From Opitutia bacterium (lineage in GTDB: Bacteria > Verrucomicrobiota > Verrucomicrobiia > Opitutales > UBA953), in the NCBI GenBank assembly GCA_003569245.1, contig BGOM01000005.1:48433-112432 (forward strand): DNA of 64,000 nt, in the 5' to 3' direction. A program made the position numbers and the translations under genes. The first letter of the stretch is position 1; each line of letters starts with the position of its first letter. Under the pieces are notes generated by a model. The model did no database searches, had not been told where the DNA came from, and saw only the letters and a list, made by a program, of their open reading frames with translations. Of the stretch, positions 1-10,918 are shown in pieces.

Positions 1-1
1 G

Positions 2-751
2 ACCGCGCCGTATCCCTTCACCACGCTGCATGTGAACGTCGGCGTGATCGAGTACCCCGACCGTTTCGACCGCATCGTGATGGCCGACATCCCCGGCCTG
101 ATCGAGGGCGCCCATGACAACCGCGGTCTCGGTCACCAGTTCCTCCGCCACATCGAGCGCTGCACGCTGCTCGTCTTCATCATCGACATGGCCGGCAGCG
201 AGAACCGCAAGCCGTGGGACGACTTCAAGGTGCTCGAGCGCGAGCTGCGCCTCTACTCCCAGGTGCTCGCCGGCAAGCCGCGCGTGATCGTCGCCAACAA
301 GCTCGATCTCCCGGACGCCCCCAAGTACCTCAAGGAGTTCCAGGCTCGCGTGAAGGAACGCGTGATCCCGATCTCCTGTTTCAGCGGCGATGGCCTCGAG
401 GACCTGCGCACGCAGCTCTGGAACGCCGTGAAGGGCCCGGTCGACCAGCGCCCGAAGGCCCCGGCCCCGGTCGTCCATGAATTGCCGAAGCCGGCGAAGC
501 CCGCGCCCAAGGCCAAGCCGGCGAAGAAAGCCAAGCCGGTCGCCAAGCCCGCCAAGAAAGCCGCGCCCAAAGCCAAGGCGAAGCCGGTGAAGAAGGCTCC
601 GCTCAAGAAGCCGCCCAAGAAAGTCGCGCCGAAGGCCGTCCCCAAGAAGGTGAAGGCCAAGGCCAAGGTCGTGGCGAAGAAGTCCCCGGCCAAGCAGAAG
701 GCCGCCCCGGTGAAGAAGGCGGCCGTCCGGACCAAGGCCAAGAAGAAGTAA
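2..751 (+). CDS. obg: GTPase Obg/CgtA, C-terminal part (5' end outside window)
   Basis: Obg is a GTP-binding protein that works in late 50S ribosome assembly and stress signalling. The fragment (249 residues) opens in switch I (APYPFTTLH), then shows the G3 motif DIPGLIEGAHDNRGLGHQF, G4 NKLD and a G5-like ISCFSGDG. The N-terminal Obg fold and the P-loop lie before the window. The last roughly 100 residues are an unusual Lys/Ala/Pro tail made of KPAKKAKP-type repeats, instead of the OCT domain found in some Obg proteins. Such tails resemble histone H1-like proteins and may bind RNA or DNA (inference). The gene converges on msrB with 9 bases between. Confidence 0.93.
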   Translation, partial: TAPYPFTTLHVNVGVIEYPDRFDRIVMADIPGLIEGAHDNRGLGHQFLRHIERCTLLVFIIDMAGSENRKPWDDFKVLERELRLYSQVLAGKPRVIVANKLDLPDAPKYLKEFQARVKERVIPISCFSGDGLEDLRTQLWNAVKGPVDQRPKAPAPVVHELPKPAKPAPKAKPAKKAKPVAKPAKKAAPKAKAKPVKKAPLKKPPKKVAPKAVPKKVKAKAKVVAKKSPAKQKAAPVKKAAVRTKAKKK

Positions 752-760
752 GGCGCTCCC

Positions 761-1351
761 TTACTTCTGGGCGGGCTTGCGCTCCTTGAACTTCAACGAC
801 TCGGAGTTCAGGCAGTAGCGCAGGCCCGTCGGCTTGGGGCCGTCCTCGAAGACGTGGCCGAGGTGGCAGTCGCAGCGCGCGCAGAGGATCTCGACGCGCA
901 CCATGCCGTGCGAGCGGTCTTCGATGGTCGCGACGTTCTCCTTGGAGACCGGCTGGAAGAAACTCGGCCAGCCCGTGCCGGAATTGAATTTGGCGTCCGA
1001 AGAGAACAAGGGCAGGTCGCAGCAGACGCAGTGGTAAGTGCCGGCCTTCTTGTTGTCGAGGAGCGTGCCGCAGAACGGGCGCTCGGTGCCTTTGCCGCGC
1101 GTCACGTAGTATTGCTCCTTGGTCAGCTGGGCGGCCCACGCCTCGTCGGTCTTGATGACTTTGTCGACGAGCACGGGCTTGCCGACGCCGCCTTGGCCGT
1201 CGTCGAGGGTGACGAGCACCTGGGGGGCTTTCGGGGCGGAGGCTTCGGGCTTGGTCATGGGCTTGGGGGCGGGCGGGGTGGAAGGGGTGGCGGCGGCGAA
1301 CAAGGTGAGTCCGGAGACGAGGGCGACGGCGACGAGGAGGGTGGGCTTCAT
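761..1351 (-). CDS. msrB: Exported peptide-methionine (R)-S-oxide reductase
   Basis: MsrB reduces methionine-R-sulfoxide in proteins. The 196-residue protein has an N-terminal signal peptide (hydrophobic to about residue 21) and a Pro-rich linker, then a complete MsrB domain. Zinc-binding cysteines are C108/C111 and C157/C160. The [10 protein letters not shown] block, the CHLGHVF block and the catalytic Cys at 180 in RYCLNS are all visible. The export signal implies repair of envelope proteins. It starts 4 bases after the stop of the upstream ErpA-like gene, so the two are probably one transcript. No Shine-Dalgarno sequence precedes the ATG. Confidence 0.95.
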   Translation of the reverse strand: MKPTLLVAVALVSGLTLFAAATPSTPPAPKPMTKPEASAPKAPQVLVTLDDGQGGVGKPVLVDKVIKTDEAWAAQLTKEQYYVTRGKGTERPFCGTLLDNKKAGTYHCVCCDLPLFSSDAKFNSGTGWPSFFQPVSKENVATIEDRSHGMVRVEILCARCDCHLGHVFEDGPKPTGLRYCLNSESLKFKERKPAQK

Positions 1352-1355
1352 GGGT

Positions 1356-1673
1356 TTAGCTGAAGGATTTGCCGCAACCGCAGGTGCTGGTCGCGTTCGG
1401 GTTGCGCACCTCGAAACCCTTGCCGTGCAGGCCGTCGTCGAAATGCACGGTGGAGCCGTCGAGGTAGGTGTGGCTGGCCGGATCGATGAGCAGCTTCACG
1501 CCCTCGCTCTCGAACTCGAGGTCGCCGTCCTTGCGCACGTCGAAGGCCATGCCGTATTCGAAACCCGAGCAACCGCCGGTCTCGACGAGGACCCGGAGCA
1601 GCGAGGCCGGGTCGGCCTGCTGGGCGTGCAAGGAGCGGATCTGGCGGGCCGCTTCGGGGGTGAGGTGGATCAT
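1356..1673 (-). CDS. erpA: HesB/IscA/ErpA-type iron-sulfur cluster insertion protein
   Basis: A-type carriers deliver Fe-S clusters to apo-enzymes in the cytoplasm. The protein is 105 residues, typical of the family, and carries the three conserved cysteines: C35 in GGCSGFEY and C98/C100 in the C-terminal TCGCGKSF motif. The ATG has GGAGG almost directly upstream. It is the first gene of a two-gene unit with exported msrB, which suggests a link to oxidative damage. Whether the functional equivalent is ErpA, IscA or SufA cannot be decided from sequence alone; no isc or suf genes are in the window. Confidence 0.9.
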   Translation of the reverse strand: MIHLTPEAARQIRSLHAQQADPASLLRVLVETGGCSGFEYGMAFDVRKDGDLEFESEGVKLLIDPASHTYLDGSTVHFDDGLHGKGFEVRNPNATSTCGCGKSFS

Positions 1674-1765
1674 ACCTCCAAGTTTAGGCCCATCCTGCGG
1701 GAGTCAAGGGGCGGAAGCGGGTCTTGGCGGCTTGCCTCCTCGGGTAGGGTGGGGTAAACACCCGC

Positions 1766-2518
1766 ATGCGCCGCATGGCCCTCATCCTCTTGGCGACCTT
1801 GGTCATCTATGTCGTCACGGGCTTGGTCATGGGCCTGCTTGTGACGCAGGGCATCTTCGCCGGTCTCTCCAACATCCCCGGGCAGACCGGCGGCTTCACG
1901 GGGTCGTTCTGGGGCGATGTCCAAGGCTTGCTCGACATCATGTTCCATGGCGGACCGACGCCGGACAAACCCCCCATCGTTTGGTTCATCGTTATCCTGG
2001 CGGTAGCTTTCCTGCAGGCCTGCCTGGTTTTCCTCCCTTTGCCCCTCGACCTTGCCGGCTCGCTGCAAGGCGGTCGCCTGCGCCCCCGGATCTTCGCCGC
2101 CGCGCTGTTGATCCCGCTTCCCTTCGTCCTCGCCGGACTTTGGTTGAGCGATGCTCTCTATTTCCTGCCGGGGCCGGCCAAGGACGTCGGAGAAATCGCG
2201 ATGATGTCGATGCTCGGCTGCTTGGTGGCTTGGGGCGTCTCCTGGCTCGTCTGGATCCCCTTGCTCCTGCGCCGTTCCAAAGGCGAGCCGGACGCGGTCG
2301 AGCGGGCCGTCGCCCGGGCCCTGCGGGGGACCGCCATCGGCTGGGCCCTGTCGCTCCCTTGGCATTACGTGGTCCGCGAGCGGCAGACCTGTGTCTGCGC
2401 GACCGGCACTTTCCTCGGCCTGATCTTCGGGTTGATCGGACTGGTCTTGGTCGGCGGCCCGCTCCTGCTCGTGTTCGCGCGCGACCGGCGGATCCGCGCC
2501 GCGCTCCGCGCGGAGTGA
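1766..2518 (+). CDS. Hypothetical polytopic membrane protein
   Basis: I do not recognise this 250-residue protein. It has about five to six hydrophobic segments: residues 5-27, 70-95, 110-130, 145-170, 195-205 and 217-240. The second half has charged cytoplasmic loops (RRSKGEPDAVERAVARALR). No catalytic motif or transporter signature is visible. It is divergent from erpA-msrB and converges on the dus gene, whose stop lies 1 base beyond its own. Real coding is supported by the membrane-protein composition along its whole length and by its fit between neighbours. Confidence 0.7.
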   Translation: MRRMALILLATLVIYVVTGLVMGLLVTQGIFAGLSNIPGQTGGFTGSFWGDVQGLLDIMFHGGPTPDKPPIVWFIVILAVAFLQACLVFLPLPLDLAGSLQGGRLRPRIFAAALLIPLPFVLAGLWLSDALYFLPGPAKDVGEIAMMSMLGCLVAWGVSWLVWIPLLLRRSKGEPDAVERAVARALRGTAIGWALSLPWHYVVRERQTCVCATGTFLGLIFGLIGLVLVGGPLLLVFARDRRIRAALRAE

Positions 2519-2519
2519 C

Positions 2520-3578
2520 TCAGAGCTCGCAGCCCTGCTGCGTCTCGCGCGTCGGCCGCGCGATCAGCCCGCGGTAAGGTTCGTCGGGGTAGGTCTCCGT
2601 GGCCCGCGCCCCGAGCAGGTGCGCGTCGCACACGCCCAGCAGCTGCGCCAGCGTCTCCGTGCGGCGCATCTCGTGCAGGAAATGGCCGTCGGCGTCGACC
2701 GCCAGACCGACGAAATTCAGGAACTTCTTGAGGCGACCGGCCTGCTTCTCCGGCGCCAAGGCCTGGTCGCAGCATTCCTCGACCAGCTCCTGGATGTAGG
2801 CGCGGACTTCGCCCAGGGTCGGCCGGAAGCGCGGGAGGCCTTGCTGGGTCTCGCGCCATTGGCGGAAGATCCACGGGTTCCGGATCGCGTGGCGGCCCAT
2901 CATCATGCCGTGCGCGCCGGTCTCGGCCGTCAACCGCTCGGCCTTGTCGGCGGTCGCCACGTCGCCGTTGGCGATGACGGGGCAGGGGACCGAGCGGACC
3001 GCGTGCGCGATCGCGGCGTAGTCGACCTCGGACCAGTAGAGTCCCTTGACGGTGCGGCCGTGCACGGTGAGGAGGTCGACCTGGTGCTTCGCGACCAAGG
3101 CGAGGAGCGCGTCGAAGTGACGCTGGTCCTCGAAGCCGATGCGCATCTTGACGGTGAAGCGGCCGGGGATGGCCTGACGCATCGCGCCGAGGAGCTCGTC
3201 GACCTTCGCGGGGTCGCGCAGGAGGCCGCCGCCGACGTTCTTGCGGTAGACCTTCGGCGCCGGGCAGCCCATGTTCAGGTCGATGCCCGCGACCGGCAGC
3301 GTCAGCAGCGACCGGATGGTGCGGACCATGTGCGGGGTGTCCTCGCCGATGAGCTGGGCGAAGACGGGCCGGCCCGTGCCGTGGTTCAGGATCGAGTCGA
3401 CGATGTGCTTCTCCGGCGTGGAGCTCTCATGCACGCGGAAATACTCCGTGACGAACCAGTCCGGCGCGCCTTTGCGGCCGATGACGCGCAGGAAGCCCGT
3501 CGTCGTGACGTCCTGCATCGGGGCCAGCACCGAGGGGCGCGTGCCGGCGACGACGGGGTCTGGGGGCGGGGTGCTCAC
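2520..3578 (-). CDS. dus: tRNA-dihydrouridine synthase (Dus family)
   Basis: Dus enzymes are FMN-dependent and reduce uridine to dihydrouridine in the tRNA D-loop. Of the 352 residues, the TIM-barrel part shows APMQDVT near the N-terminus and the catalytic Cys at 105 in LNMGCPAPK. It also shows LTVHGRT and the FMN-phosphate-binding region VIANGDV...GMMMGRHAIRNPWIF. The start codon is GTG and overlaps the stop of the upstream BFN/DUF151 gene as GTGA, which indicates translational coupling. Family-level assignment is firm, but the DusA/B/C subtype is not resolved. Confidence 0.93.
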   Translation of the reverse strand: MSTPPPDPVVAGTRPSVLAPMQDVTTTGFLRVIGRKGAPDWFVTEYFRVHESSTPEKHIVDSILNHGTGRPVFAQLIGEDTPHMVRTIRSLLTLPVAGIDLNMGCPAPKVYRKNVGGGLLRDPAKVDELLGAMRQAIPGRFTVKMRIGFEDQRHFDALLALVAKHQVDLLTVHGRTVKGLYWSEVDYAAIAHAVRSVPCPVIANGDVATADKAERLTAETGAHGMMMGRHAIRNPWIFRQWRETQQGLPRFRPTLGEVRAYIQELVEECCDQALAPEKQAGRLKKFLNFVGLAVDADGHFLHEMRRTETLAQLLGVCDAHLLGARATETYPDEPYRGLIARPTRETQQGCEL

Positions 3579-4018
3579 GCCTGCTTGCGGAGGCGGGCCA
3601 GGGTCTCGGTCATGTCCTCGCAGGCGTCGAGGACGCTCTTGGCGAGGAAGACCGGGCGCTTGGCTTTGACCGCGAGGACCAGCGCGTCGCTGGGACGGGC
3701 GTCGACCTCGGCCAGCTTGCGCGCGACGGGGCCGTCCTGCCCGAGCAGCACGCGCGCGAAGAAGATGCCGTCCTTGACGTCGACGATGACGACGTGGACG
3801 ACCACGGCGTCGAGGCCGAGCAGGAGGTGGAGCATGAGGTCGTGCGACTGCGGGCGCTCGGCGGTCTTGCCGGCGAGCGCGCCCTGGAGGGCCTCGCCCA
3901 CGAGCGCGTCGACCTGGATGACCATGGTCTTCTGCTGAGTCACCAGGAAGACGGCGGTCCCGCCCTTGGTCGGGACGACCTCGATGCCGATGACGGGAAT
4001 GGCCTCCGGTTTGCTCAT
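3575..4018 (-). CDS. Bifunctional nuclease (BFN, DUF151) family protein
   Basis: This 147-residue protein matches the BFN/DUF151 family, known from plant bifunctional nucleases and Thermotoga structures; its bacterial role is poorly defined. Typical blocks are KGGTAVFL near residue 18, the LMLHLLLGL helix, VDVKDGIFFARV, and the strongly conserved VDARPSDALVLAVKAKRPVF region. ATG at 4018 was chosen because the N-terminus (MSKPEAIPVIGIEV) is the normal family start; the frame remains open far upstream only as an antisense shadow of the oligopeptidase. Its TGA overlaps the dus GTG start. Confidence 0.88.
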   Translation of the reverse strand: MSKPEAIPVIGIEVVPTKGGTAVFLVTQQKTMVIQVDALVGEALQGALAGKTAERPQSHDLMLHLLLGLDAVVVHVVIVDVKDGIFFARVLLGQDGPVARKLAEVDARPSDALVLAVKAKRPVFLAKSVLDACEDMTETLARLRKQA

Positions 4019-4144
4019 GGTCCGACCTAGGTGTGGCGGGTTCGCCCCGCCCCGCAAGCCCGCGGTGCGCGGTCGGCTGCCCCGCCCGGCGGAAAACCCG
4101 CGTGCGACCTTGAAACAGGCGGCTTTAGGCGACAACTTATCCGC

Positions 4145-6250
4145 GTGCATCCTTTTCTGACCGACGACTTCCTCTTCGACTGGAGCCGCCTCACCCCGGC
4201 GCAGGTCGAGCCCGATATCCGCGCCGCCCTGGCGCAGTCTCGCGAACGGGTCGCCGCGTTCAAGCGGCTGACCGGCGCGCAGCTGACCTACGCGAACGTG
4301 CTGCTCGGGTTCGAGGCTGCCACGCGCGATCTCTCCCGGGCCTGGGGCCTGGTCTCGCACCTGGATTCGGTCCTCAACTCGCCGGAGCTGCGCAAGGCCT
4401 ACGGGGCGATGCTCCCCGAGGTGACCGCCTACTTCACCTCGCTGACCCTCGACCCGGAGATCTGGGCCGTGTTCAAGGCCTACGCGGCCACCGCCGAGGC
4501 CGGTGCGCTGACCGGGGTGCGCCGTCGCTTCCTCGACGAGACGATGGCCGACTTCCTGGAGAACGGCGCCGACCTGCCGGCGGCCCAGAAAGACCGCCTC
4601 GCCGCCATCAACGCGGCGCTGGCGGAGAAGACCCAGAAGTATTCCGAGAACGTCCTGGACTCGACGAACGCCTGGGAACTGTTCGTCGACGACGAGTCCC
4701 GCCTCGCGGGCCTGCCCGCCAGCGCCCTCGCCGCCGCGAAGCAGTCGGCCACGACCAAAGGTAAGCCGGAATCCTGGCGCTTCACCTTGCACCAGCCGTC
4801 GGTCTACCCGGTGCTGCAGTACGCCCAAGACGCCGACCTCCGCCGCCAGTGCTGGGAAGGGCTCGGCCAGGTGGGCCTGAAGGATGCCTGGAATAACACC
4901 GCGCTCGTGGGCGAGATCCTCGCGCTGCGCCACGAGAAGGCCGGCCTGCTCGGCAAGGCCCACTTCGCCGATTTCACCACCGCCCGTCGCATGGCCCGCA
5001 CCGGCGCCCAGGCGCTCGGGTTCATCGAGGACCTCGCGACCCGCATCCGCCCGAAGTTCCAGGCCGAGGTGGCCGAGCTCGAGGCCTACCGCGCCCGCCA
5101 GGCCGGCGACGCGGTGCGTCCGCTCCACCCGTGGGAGTTCGGTTTCTACGCCGAGCGGATGCGGCGCGAACTCCATGGGTTCGACGACGAGGCGCTGCGT
5201 CCGTGGTTCCCGGTCGATGGCGTGATCGCCGGCATGTTCCGCCTCTTCGGCGACTTGTTCGGCTTCCAGGTGGTGGGGCGCGACGCCCTCCATGTCGACC
5301 CGGTCACAGGTGCGCGCACGGTGATCCCCGCCGCGGCTCCCCGCGTCGACGGCGAGCCGGTCAGCGTCTGGCATCCCGAGGTGCGTTTTTACGAGATCCG
5401 CGATGGCGGGCGCCTGCTGGGCTCGTTCTACACCGATTGGTTCCCGCGCGAGTCGAAGCGCGGCGGGGCTTGGATGAACTTCTTCCGGACCGGCGGCCCG
5501 CGCGCCGACGGCTCCTTCGCCCCGCACCTCGGCCTGATGTGCGGCAACTTCACGCCGCCCGTCGCCGGGAAGCAGGCCCTCCTCACGCACGATGAGGTCA
5601 CGACCGTCTTCCACGAGTTCGGCCACCTGCTCCACCACCTCCTCTGCGAGGTGGAGGTCGAGTCCCTCGCGGGCACCCGCGTCGCCTGGGACTTCGTCGA
5701 ACTGCCGTCCCAGATCCTCGAGAACTGGTGCTGGGAAGAGGAATCGCTCGCGCTCTTCGCCCGTCACCACGAGACCGGCGCCCCGCTGCCGGCCGACCTG
5801 CTGGCGAAACTGGACGCCGCCGCCAACTTCCGGGCGGCCTCGGTCTGCATGCGTCAGCTGGCTTTCTCCAAGCTGGACCTGGACCTCCACATCCGCGCCC
5901 TCGAGCTCAAGGGCCGCGATCTCGACGCCCATTGGAACGAGGACTTCGCCGCCTGGCAGGCGCGCACGACCCGCCCGGCCCCGGCGATGGCCCGGCGCTT
6001 CAATCACCTCTTCTCCGATGCCACGGGCTATGCCGCGGGCTATTACTCCTACAAGTGGGCCGAGGCCCTCGAGGCCGATGCTTTCACCCGCTTCCTCAAA
6101 GAGGGGGTGCTGAACCCCAAGGTCGGCCGGGAATTGCGGGCCAAGATCCTCGCCAAGGGTAATTCGGAGCCGGCGGAGAAGCTTTTCCGTGATTTCATGG
6201 GCCGAGACCTCGATTCCGAGGCCCTGCTGGTCCGGGACGGGCTGGCCTGA
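4145..6250 (+). CDS. prlC: M3 family zinc oligopeptidase (oligopeptidase A-like)
   Basis: This cytoplasmic metallopeptidase hydrolyses short peptides, including cleaved signal peptides in relatives. The 701-residue protein carries the zinc site HEFGH at residues 490-494, followed by LLHHLL, and the downstream GTRVAWDFVELPSQILENW block that supplies the third ligand and substrate contacts. The C-terminal GYYSYKWAEALEADAF motif is also typical of the family. I place the start at GTG 4145 (MHPFLTDDFLFDW); the open frame further upstream is low-complexity intergenic sequence. It is divergent from the BFN-dus pair. Confidence 0.92.
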   Translation: MHPFLTDDFLFDWSRLTPAQVEPDIRAALAQSRERVAAFKRLTGAQLTYANVLLGFEAATRDLSRAWGLVSHLDSVLNSPELRKAYGAMLPEVTAYFTSLTLDPEIWAVFKAYAATAEAGALTGVRRRFLDETMADFLENGADLPAAQKDRLAAINAALAEKTQKYSENVLDSTNAWELFVDDESRLAGLPASALAAAKQSATTKGKPESWRFTLHQPSVYPVLQYAQDADLRRQCWEGLGQVGLKDAWNNTALVGEILALRHEKAGLLGKAHFADFTTARRMARTGAQALGFIEDLATRIRPKFQAEVAELEAYRARQAGDAVRPLHPWEFGFYAERMRRELHGFDDEALRPWFPVDGVIAGMFRLFGDLFGFQVVGRDALHVDPVTGARTVIPAAAPRVDGEPVSVWHPEVRFYEIRDGGRLLGSFYTDWFPRESKRGGAWMNFFRTGGPRADGSFAPHLGLMCGNFTPPVAGKQALLTHDEVTTVFHEFGHLLHHLLCEVEVESLAGTRVAWDFVELPSQILENWCWEEESLALFARHHETGAPLPADLLAKLDAAANFRAASVCMRQLAFSKLDLDLHIRALELKGRDLDAHWNEDFAAWQARTTRPAPAMARRFNHLFSDATGYAAGYYSYKWAEALEADAFTRFLKEGVLNPKVGRELRAKILAKGNSEPAEKLFRDFMGRDLDSEALLVRDGLA

Positions 6251-6280
6251 GCCCCCGGTTTCGCCCGGTCGGCGCCGAAA

Positions 6281-6297
6281 CCCCCATTTAGTGGGGG
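6281..6297 (+). terminator. Short hairpin after the oligopeptidase gene
   Basis: CCCCCA and TGGGGG form a perfect six-base stem with a five-base loop, 30 bases after the prlC stop. No T-run follows, so it is a weak candidate terminator or mRNA 3' end stabiliser. Confidence 0.35.
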
Positions 6298-6355
6298 AGG
6301 GCGCCTTATTCCCCTTGCGCCAAGGCCTTTTTTCCTATGCGTAAGGCCTTTACAG

Positions 6356-8257
<1,902 letters not shown>

Positions 8258-8266
8258 GCCGCGGGC

Positions 8267-8716
8267 TCAGCCCGGACGGACCAACGTGAACCGATGGCCG
8301 CCTTCCGCGAGGAGGGCGGCCTTCATCGTCCAATGGCCCCGCGGCAGGCGGCCCGCCACGCGTTCCGGCCATTCGACCAGCACGTTCCAGGGCGACTTCG
8401 CCAGATCCCAGATCAGGAGGTCGTCGAAGCCCTCCGGGCTCGTCAGACGGTAGGCGTCGACGTGGAAGACCTGCCGTCCGCCGTCATAGACGTTGAGCAG
8501 GGCGAAGGATGGGCTCGTGATGTCCCCCGTCACCCCGAGCCCGCGGACCAGCCCGCGCACGAAGGTCGTCTTGCCCGCCCCGAGGTCGCCCTCGAGCGCC
8601 AACACCGTATCGGGCGGCAGCAGACGCGCGAACGCCGCGGCGGCCTGTTCCGTCTCCTCGCCGGAGAACGTGACGAGCCCGGTGGTCCAGGTGGCGAGGT
8701 CGGCGGGCGAACCCAT
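8267..8716 (-). CDS. tsaE: tRNA threonylcarbamoyladenosine biosynthesis ATPase TsaE
   Basis: TsaE is the ATPase that works with TsaB-TsaD to make the t6A modification at position 37 of ANN-decoding tRNAs. The 149-residue protein has the Walker A motif GDLGAGKTT (residues 43-51), the switch-like TSPSFALLNVY block, HVDAYRL, and the WPERVAGRLP motif, all diagnostic of the family. It converges with typA, 9 bases from its stop. tsaB and tsaD are not in the window. Confidence 0.94.
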   Translation of the reverse strand: MGSPADLATWTTGLVTFSGEETEQAAAAFARLLPPDTVLALEGDLGAGKTTFVRGLVRGLGVTGDITSPSFALLNVYDGGRQVFHVDAYRLTSPEGFDDLLIWDLAKSPWNVLVEWPERVAGRLPRGHWTMKAALLAEGGHRFTLVRPG

Positions 8717-8754
8717 GCCCGCAGTCTCCCCTCCGGGCGGTCGGGGGCAATCCG

Positions 8755-8785
8755 CAAAGAAAAGACCCGGCCACAGGGCCAGGTC
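8755..8785 (-). terminator. Intrinsic terminator of the Gfo/Idh oxidoreductase gene
   Basis: Read on the minus strand, GACC-x-GGCC pairs across a four-base loop with GGCC-x-GGTC (8764-8785). A TTTTCTTTGC tail follows. It sits 25 bases past the stop of the Gfo/Idh gene and separates it from tsaE. Confidence 0.8.
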
Positions 8786-8809
8786 CGGTCGCGAGGCTCG
8801 TGGCCCGGC

Positions 8810-10261
8810 TTACGAGACGATCCCGAGGGGCTTGATGCCCTGCCAGCCGCCGCGGGTGAAGTCGGGGCACTGGATCGGCATCGAGCCGTCTTTCACGGAG
8901 CGGACGGAGATCTCGAGGATCGAGGACCAGTCGGCCGCATCGTAGACGGTCATGTCGGGCGTGATGCCCTGGCGCAGGCAATCGAGCATGCGGAAGTTCA
9001 TGACGTGATCCATGCCGCCGTGGCCGCCGACCTTCTTGGCGGACTCGCCGACCTTCTTGATGAGCGGGTGCTGGTTGGCCTTCATGAAGGCGTCGAGCTT
9101 CTCCTTCTCGAGCCAGCTGTGGGCGTTGAGCTTCATTCCTTTGACGGACGGGTGGTCGTTGGCGCCGTCGACGGCGAGTCGTCCCGGGTAGCCGAAGAAC
9201 GTCGCCTTGCTGCCGCACAGGGCGTTGATGCGCGAGTAGGGGCGGGGGCTCACCACGTCGTGCTGGATCATGATGGTGCGGCCGAGCTGCGTCTTGATGA
9301 TCGAGGTGTTCATGTCGCCGCACACGTACTTCTCGTCCTTGTGCTTGCCGCCGTTCGGGTTCTTGCGGTCGCGGAATTCGGTGAGGTTACGTTCCGGGGA
9401 GGAGACGGAGACCACGAACTTGAAGGCGTCGCCGCGGCCGATGCCGAGGTACTGCGCCACCGGGCCGAGGCCGTGGGTGGGGTAGAGGTTCCCGTCCATG
9501 AACGTGTGGTAGTTGCGGCGCCAGCCCCCTTCGCTGCCGAGGCTCCAGAGCACGTCCTGGGACAGGTTGTGGATGTAGGCGCACTCCGCGTGCTTCAGGT
9601 CGCCAAAGAGGCCCTGGCGGGCCATGTGCAGGACGAAGAGCTCTTCTTCGCCGTAACAGCAGTTCTCGATGATCGCGCAGTGGCGCTGGGTCTTCTCCGA
9701 CGTGTCGACCAGCTGCCAGCATTCGTCGACGGAGACCGCGGCGGAGACCTCGATGAAGGCGTGCTTGCCGCATTCCATGGCCTTCACCGCCATCGGCACG
9801 TGCCATTCCCAGGGCGTGGCGATGTAGACGACGTCAATGTCGTCCCGGGCGACCATCTTCTCCCAGGCGTCCTCGGTGTCGGTGTAGACCGCCGGCTCCT
9901 TCCCGGTCTTGGTCTTGACGTGGTTGAACGCGCGCTTGGCGCGCTCCGGCTTGAGGTCGCAGACCGCCACGACCTCGGCGAAGTCGATGTTCACGGCCGA
10001 GTTCACGTGGGTCATGCCGCGGGACAGGCCGATGAAGGCGCAACGCACCTTCTGCAGGGGCTTCGTCTGCAGGTCCCAGACCGGCTTGTTGCCCGCCGGA
10101 CGGGGACGGGTCGCGGAGATGTCCTGCGCGTTCAGCAACTTGAGGGCCTTGGGGTCCGGCGCCGCCTCCGCGGAGGGGAGGGCGCTCAGGCCAAGGCCGG
10201 CGCCGGCGAGGGCGCCGAACTTCAGGAAATCACGACGGGAGTTCTTTTCGGGTAGGCTCAT
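8810..10261 (-). CDS. Tat-exported Gfo/Idh/MocA family oxidoreductase
   Basis: These NAD(P)-dependent oxidoreductases act mostly on sugars or inositols. The 483-residue protein starts with a twin-arginine signal (SRRDFLKFGALAGAGLGLSA) ending near AEA, which predicts export of the folded, cofactor-loaded enzyme. The Rossmann part shows CAFIGLSRGMTHV, VAVCDLKPERAKRA and the conserved VVYIATPWEWHVPMAV with CGKHAFIEVS (the EKP-like block, here IEV). Verrucomicrobiota and Planctomycetes encode many such exported paralogues, and the substrate is unknown. ATG 10261 was chosen over an ATG 42 bases upstream because it gives a clean Tat signal. Confidence 0.9.
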   Translation of the reverse strand: MSLPEKNSRRDFLKFGALAGAGLGLSALPSAEAAPDPKALKLLNAQDISATRPRPAGNKPVWDLQTKPLQKVRCAFIGLSRGMTHVNSAVNIDFAEVVAVCDLKPERAKRAFNHVKTKTGKEPAVYTDTEDAWEKMVARDDIDVVYIATPWEWHVPMAVKAMECGKHAFIEVSAAVSVDECWQLVDTSEKTQRHCAIIENCCYGEEELFVLHMARQGLFGDLKHAECAYIHNLSQDVLWSLGSEGGWRRNYHTFMDGNLYPTHGLGPVAQYLGIGRGDAFKFVVSVSSPERNLTEFRDRKNPNGGKHKDEKYVCGDMNTSIIKTQLGRTIMIQHDVVSPRPYSRINALCGSKATFFGYPGRLAVDGANDHPSVKGMKLNAHSWLEKEKLDAFMKANQHPLIKKVGESAKKVGGHGGMDHVMNFRMLDCLRQGITPDMTVYDAADWSSILEISVRSVKDGSMPIQCPDFTRGGWQGIKPLGIVS

Positions 10262-10333
10262 GGGGGTGCTTTCCAAGACAGCCGAGGACCACCGAGGTTG
10301 CAATGCTTAGCCTAGGGACTTTTCTTTAACGGA

Positions 10334-10915
10334 TTAGGTTACGAAACCTTGGGCCCATTTAATCCCGAAGACCGCCAAGTTACGCACGATATGTCCCATA
10401 AAGCAGGGCAATAGCGAACGCGACGGGTTGAGCGGGTTAAAGCGACTGAGGTACAGCCAGACCGCCGTCAGGAACTCGAACGTCAGCATGATCACCTGCT
10501 TCTCGTCGCGCAGGTTGAAGTTCAGCAGGTCGATGTGGATCAACGCGAACACCGTCGAGCCGCCGAGGATGAGGAAGAGCAGTTTGCGCCCCGTGAAATG
10601 GCTGGGCGCGGCGAAGCCGCGGAAGACGGCTTCCTCCGTCACGGCCGCCCCGATGAGTCCCAGCAGGCCGATGAGCGGCAGCTGGGATTGGCTCGCGGTC
10701 ACGTCGAAGCGGATCTCGACCGCGGCTTCGCCGACCGTGATCAGCAGGGCGCCCGCCGCGGCGACCAGGTAAGCCGCGGCCGGCGCCAAGGTGGTACCGG
10801 GCCAGAAGCCTTCGGCTCCGCCGGTCAGGCGGCGCAGACGAAACTCGCCGTACCAGGCGGCGAGCACGCAGAGACCGAGCGCAAAGGCGAGGAGGGCTTC
10901 GGTCGATTTCTCCAT
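10334..10915 (-). CDS. CPBP family intramembrane glutamic protease (Abi/CAAX-like)
   Basis: This 193-residue, multi-pass membrane protein carries the signature residues of the CPBP (Rce1-like) family. These are EEAVFRG (E94, E95, R99), a histidine in FALIHIDL, and a second histidine in FMGHIVRN that complete the intramembrane site. The family includes prenyl-protein proteases and bacteriocin-immunity proteins; the substrate here is unknown. It is the last gene of the LOG-cutA-CPBP operon, 3 bases after the cutA stop. Confidence 0.87.
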   Translation of the reverse strand: MEKSTEALLAFALGLCVLAAWYGEFRLRRLTGGAEGFWPGTTLAPAAAYLVAAAGALLITVGEAAVEIRFDVTASQSQLPLIGLLGLIGAAVTEEAVFRGFAAPSHFTGRKLLFLILGGSTVFALIHIDLLNFNLRDEKQVIMLTFEFLTAVWLYLSRFNPLNPSRSLLPCFMGHIVRNLAVFGIKWAQGFVT

Positions 10916-10918
10916 GGT

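Noticed and set aside
488..748. Separate histone H1-like gene
   Set aside because: The Lys/Ala/Pro repeats are in frame with and continuous from Obg, with no new start codon or intergenic space.
3575..6007. Very long minus-strand open frame across the oligopeptidase gene
   Set aside because: Only its last 147 codons (the BFN/DUF151 gene) are real. The remainder is the low-complexity antisense shadow of a high-GC gene with a complete M3 peptidase on the other strand.
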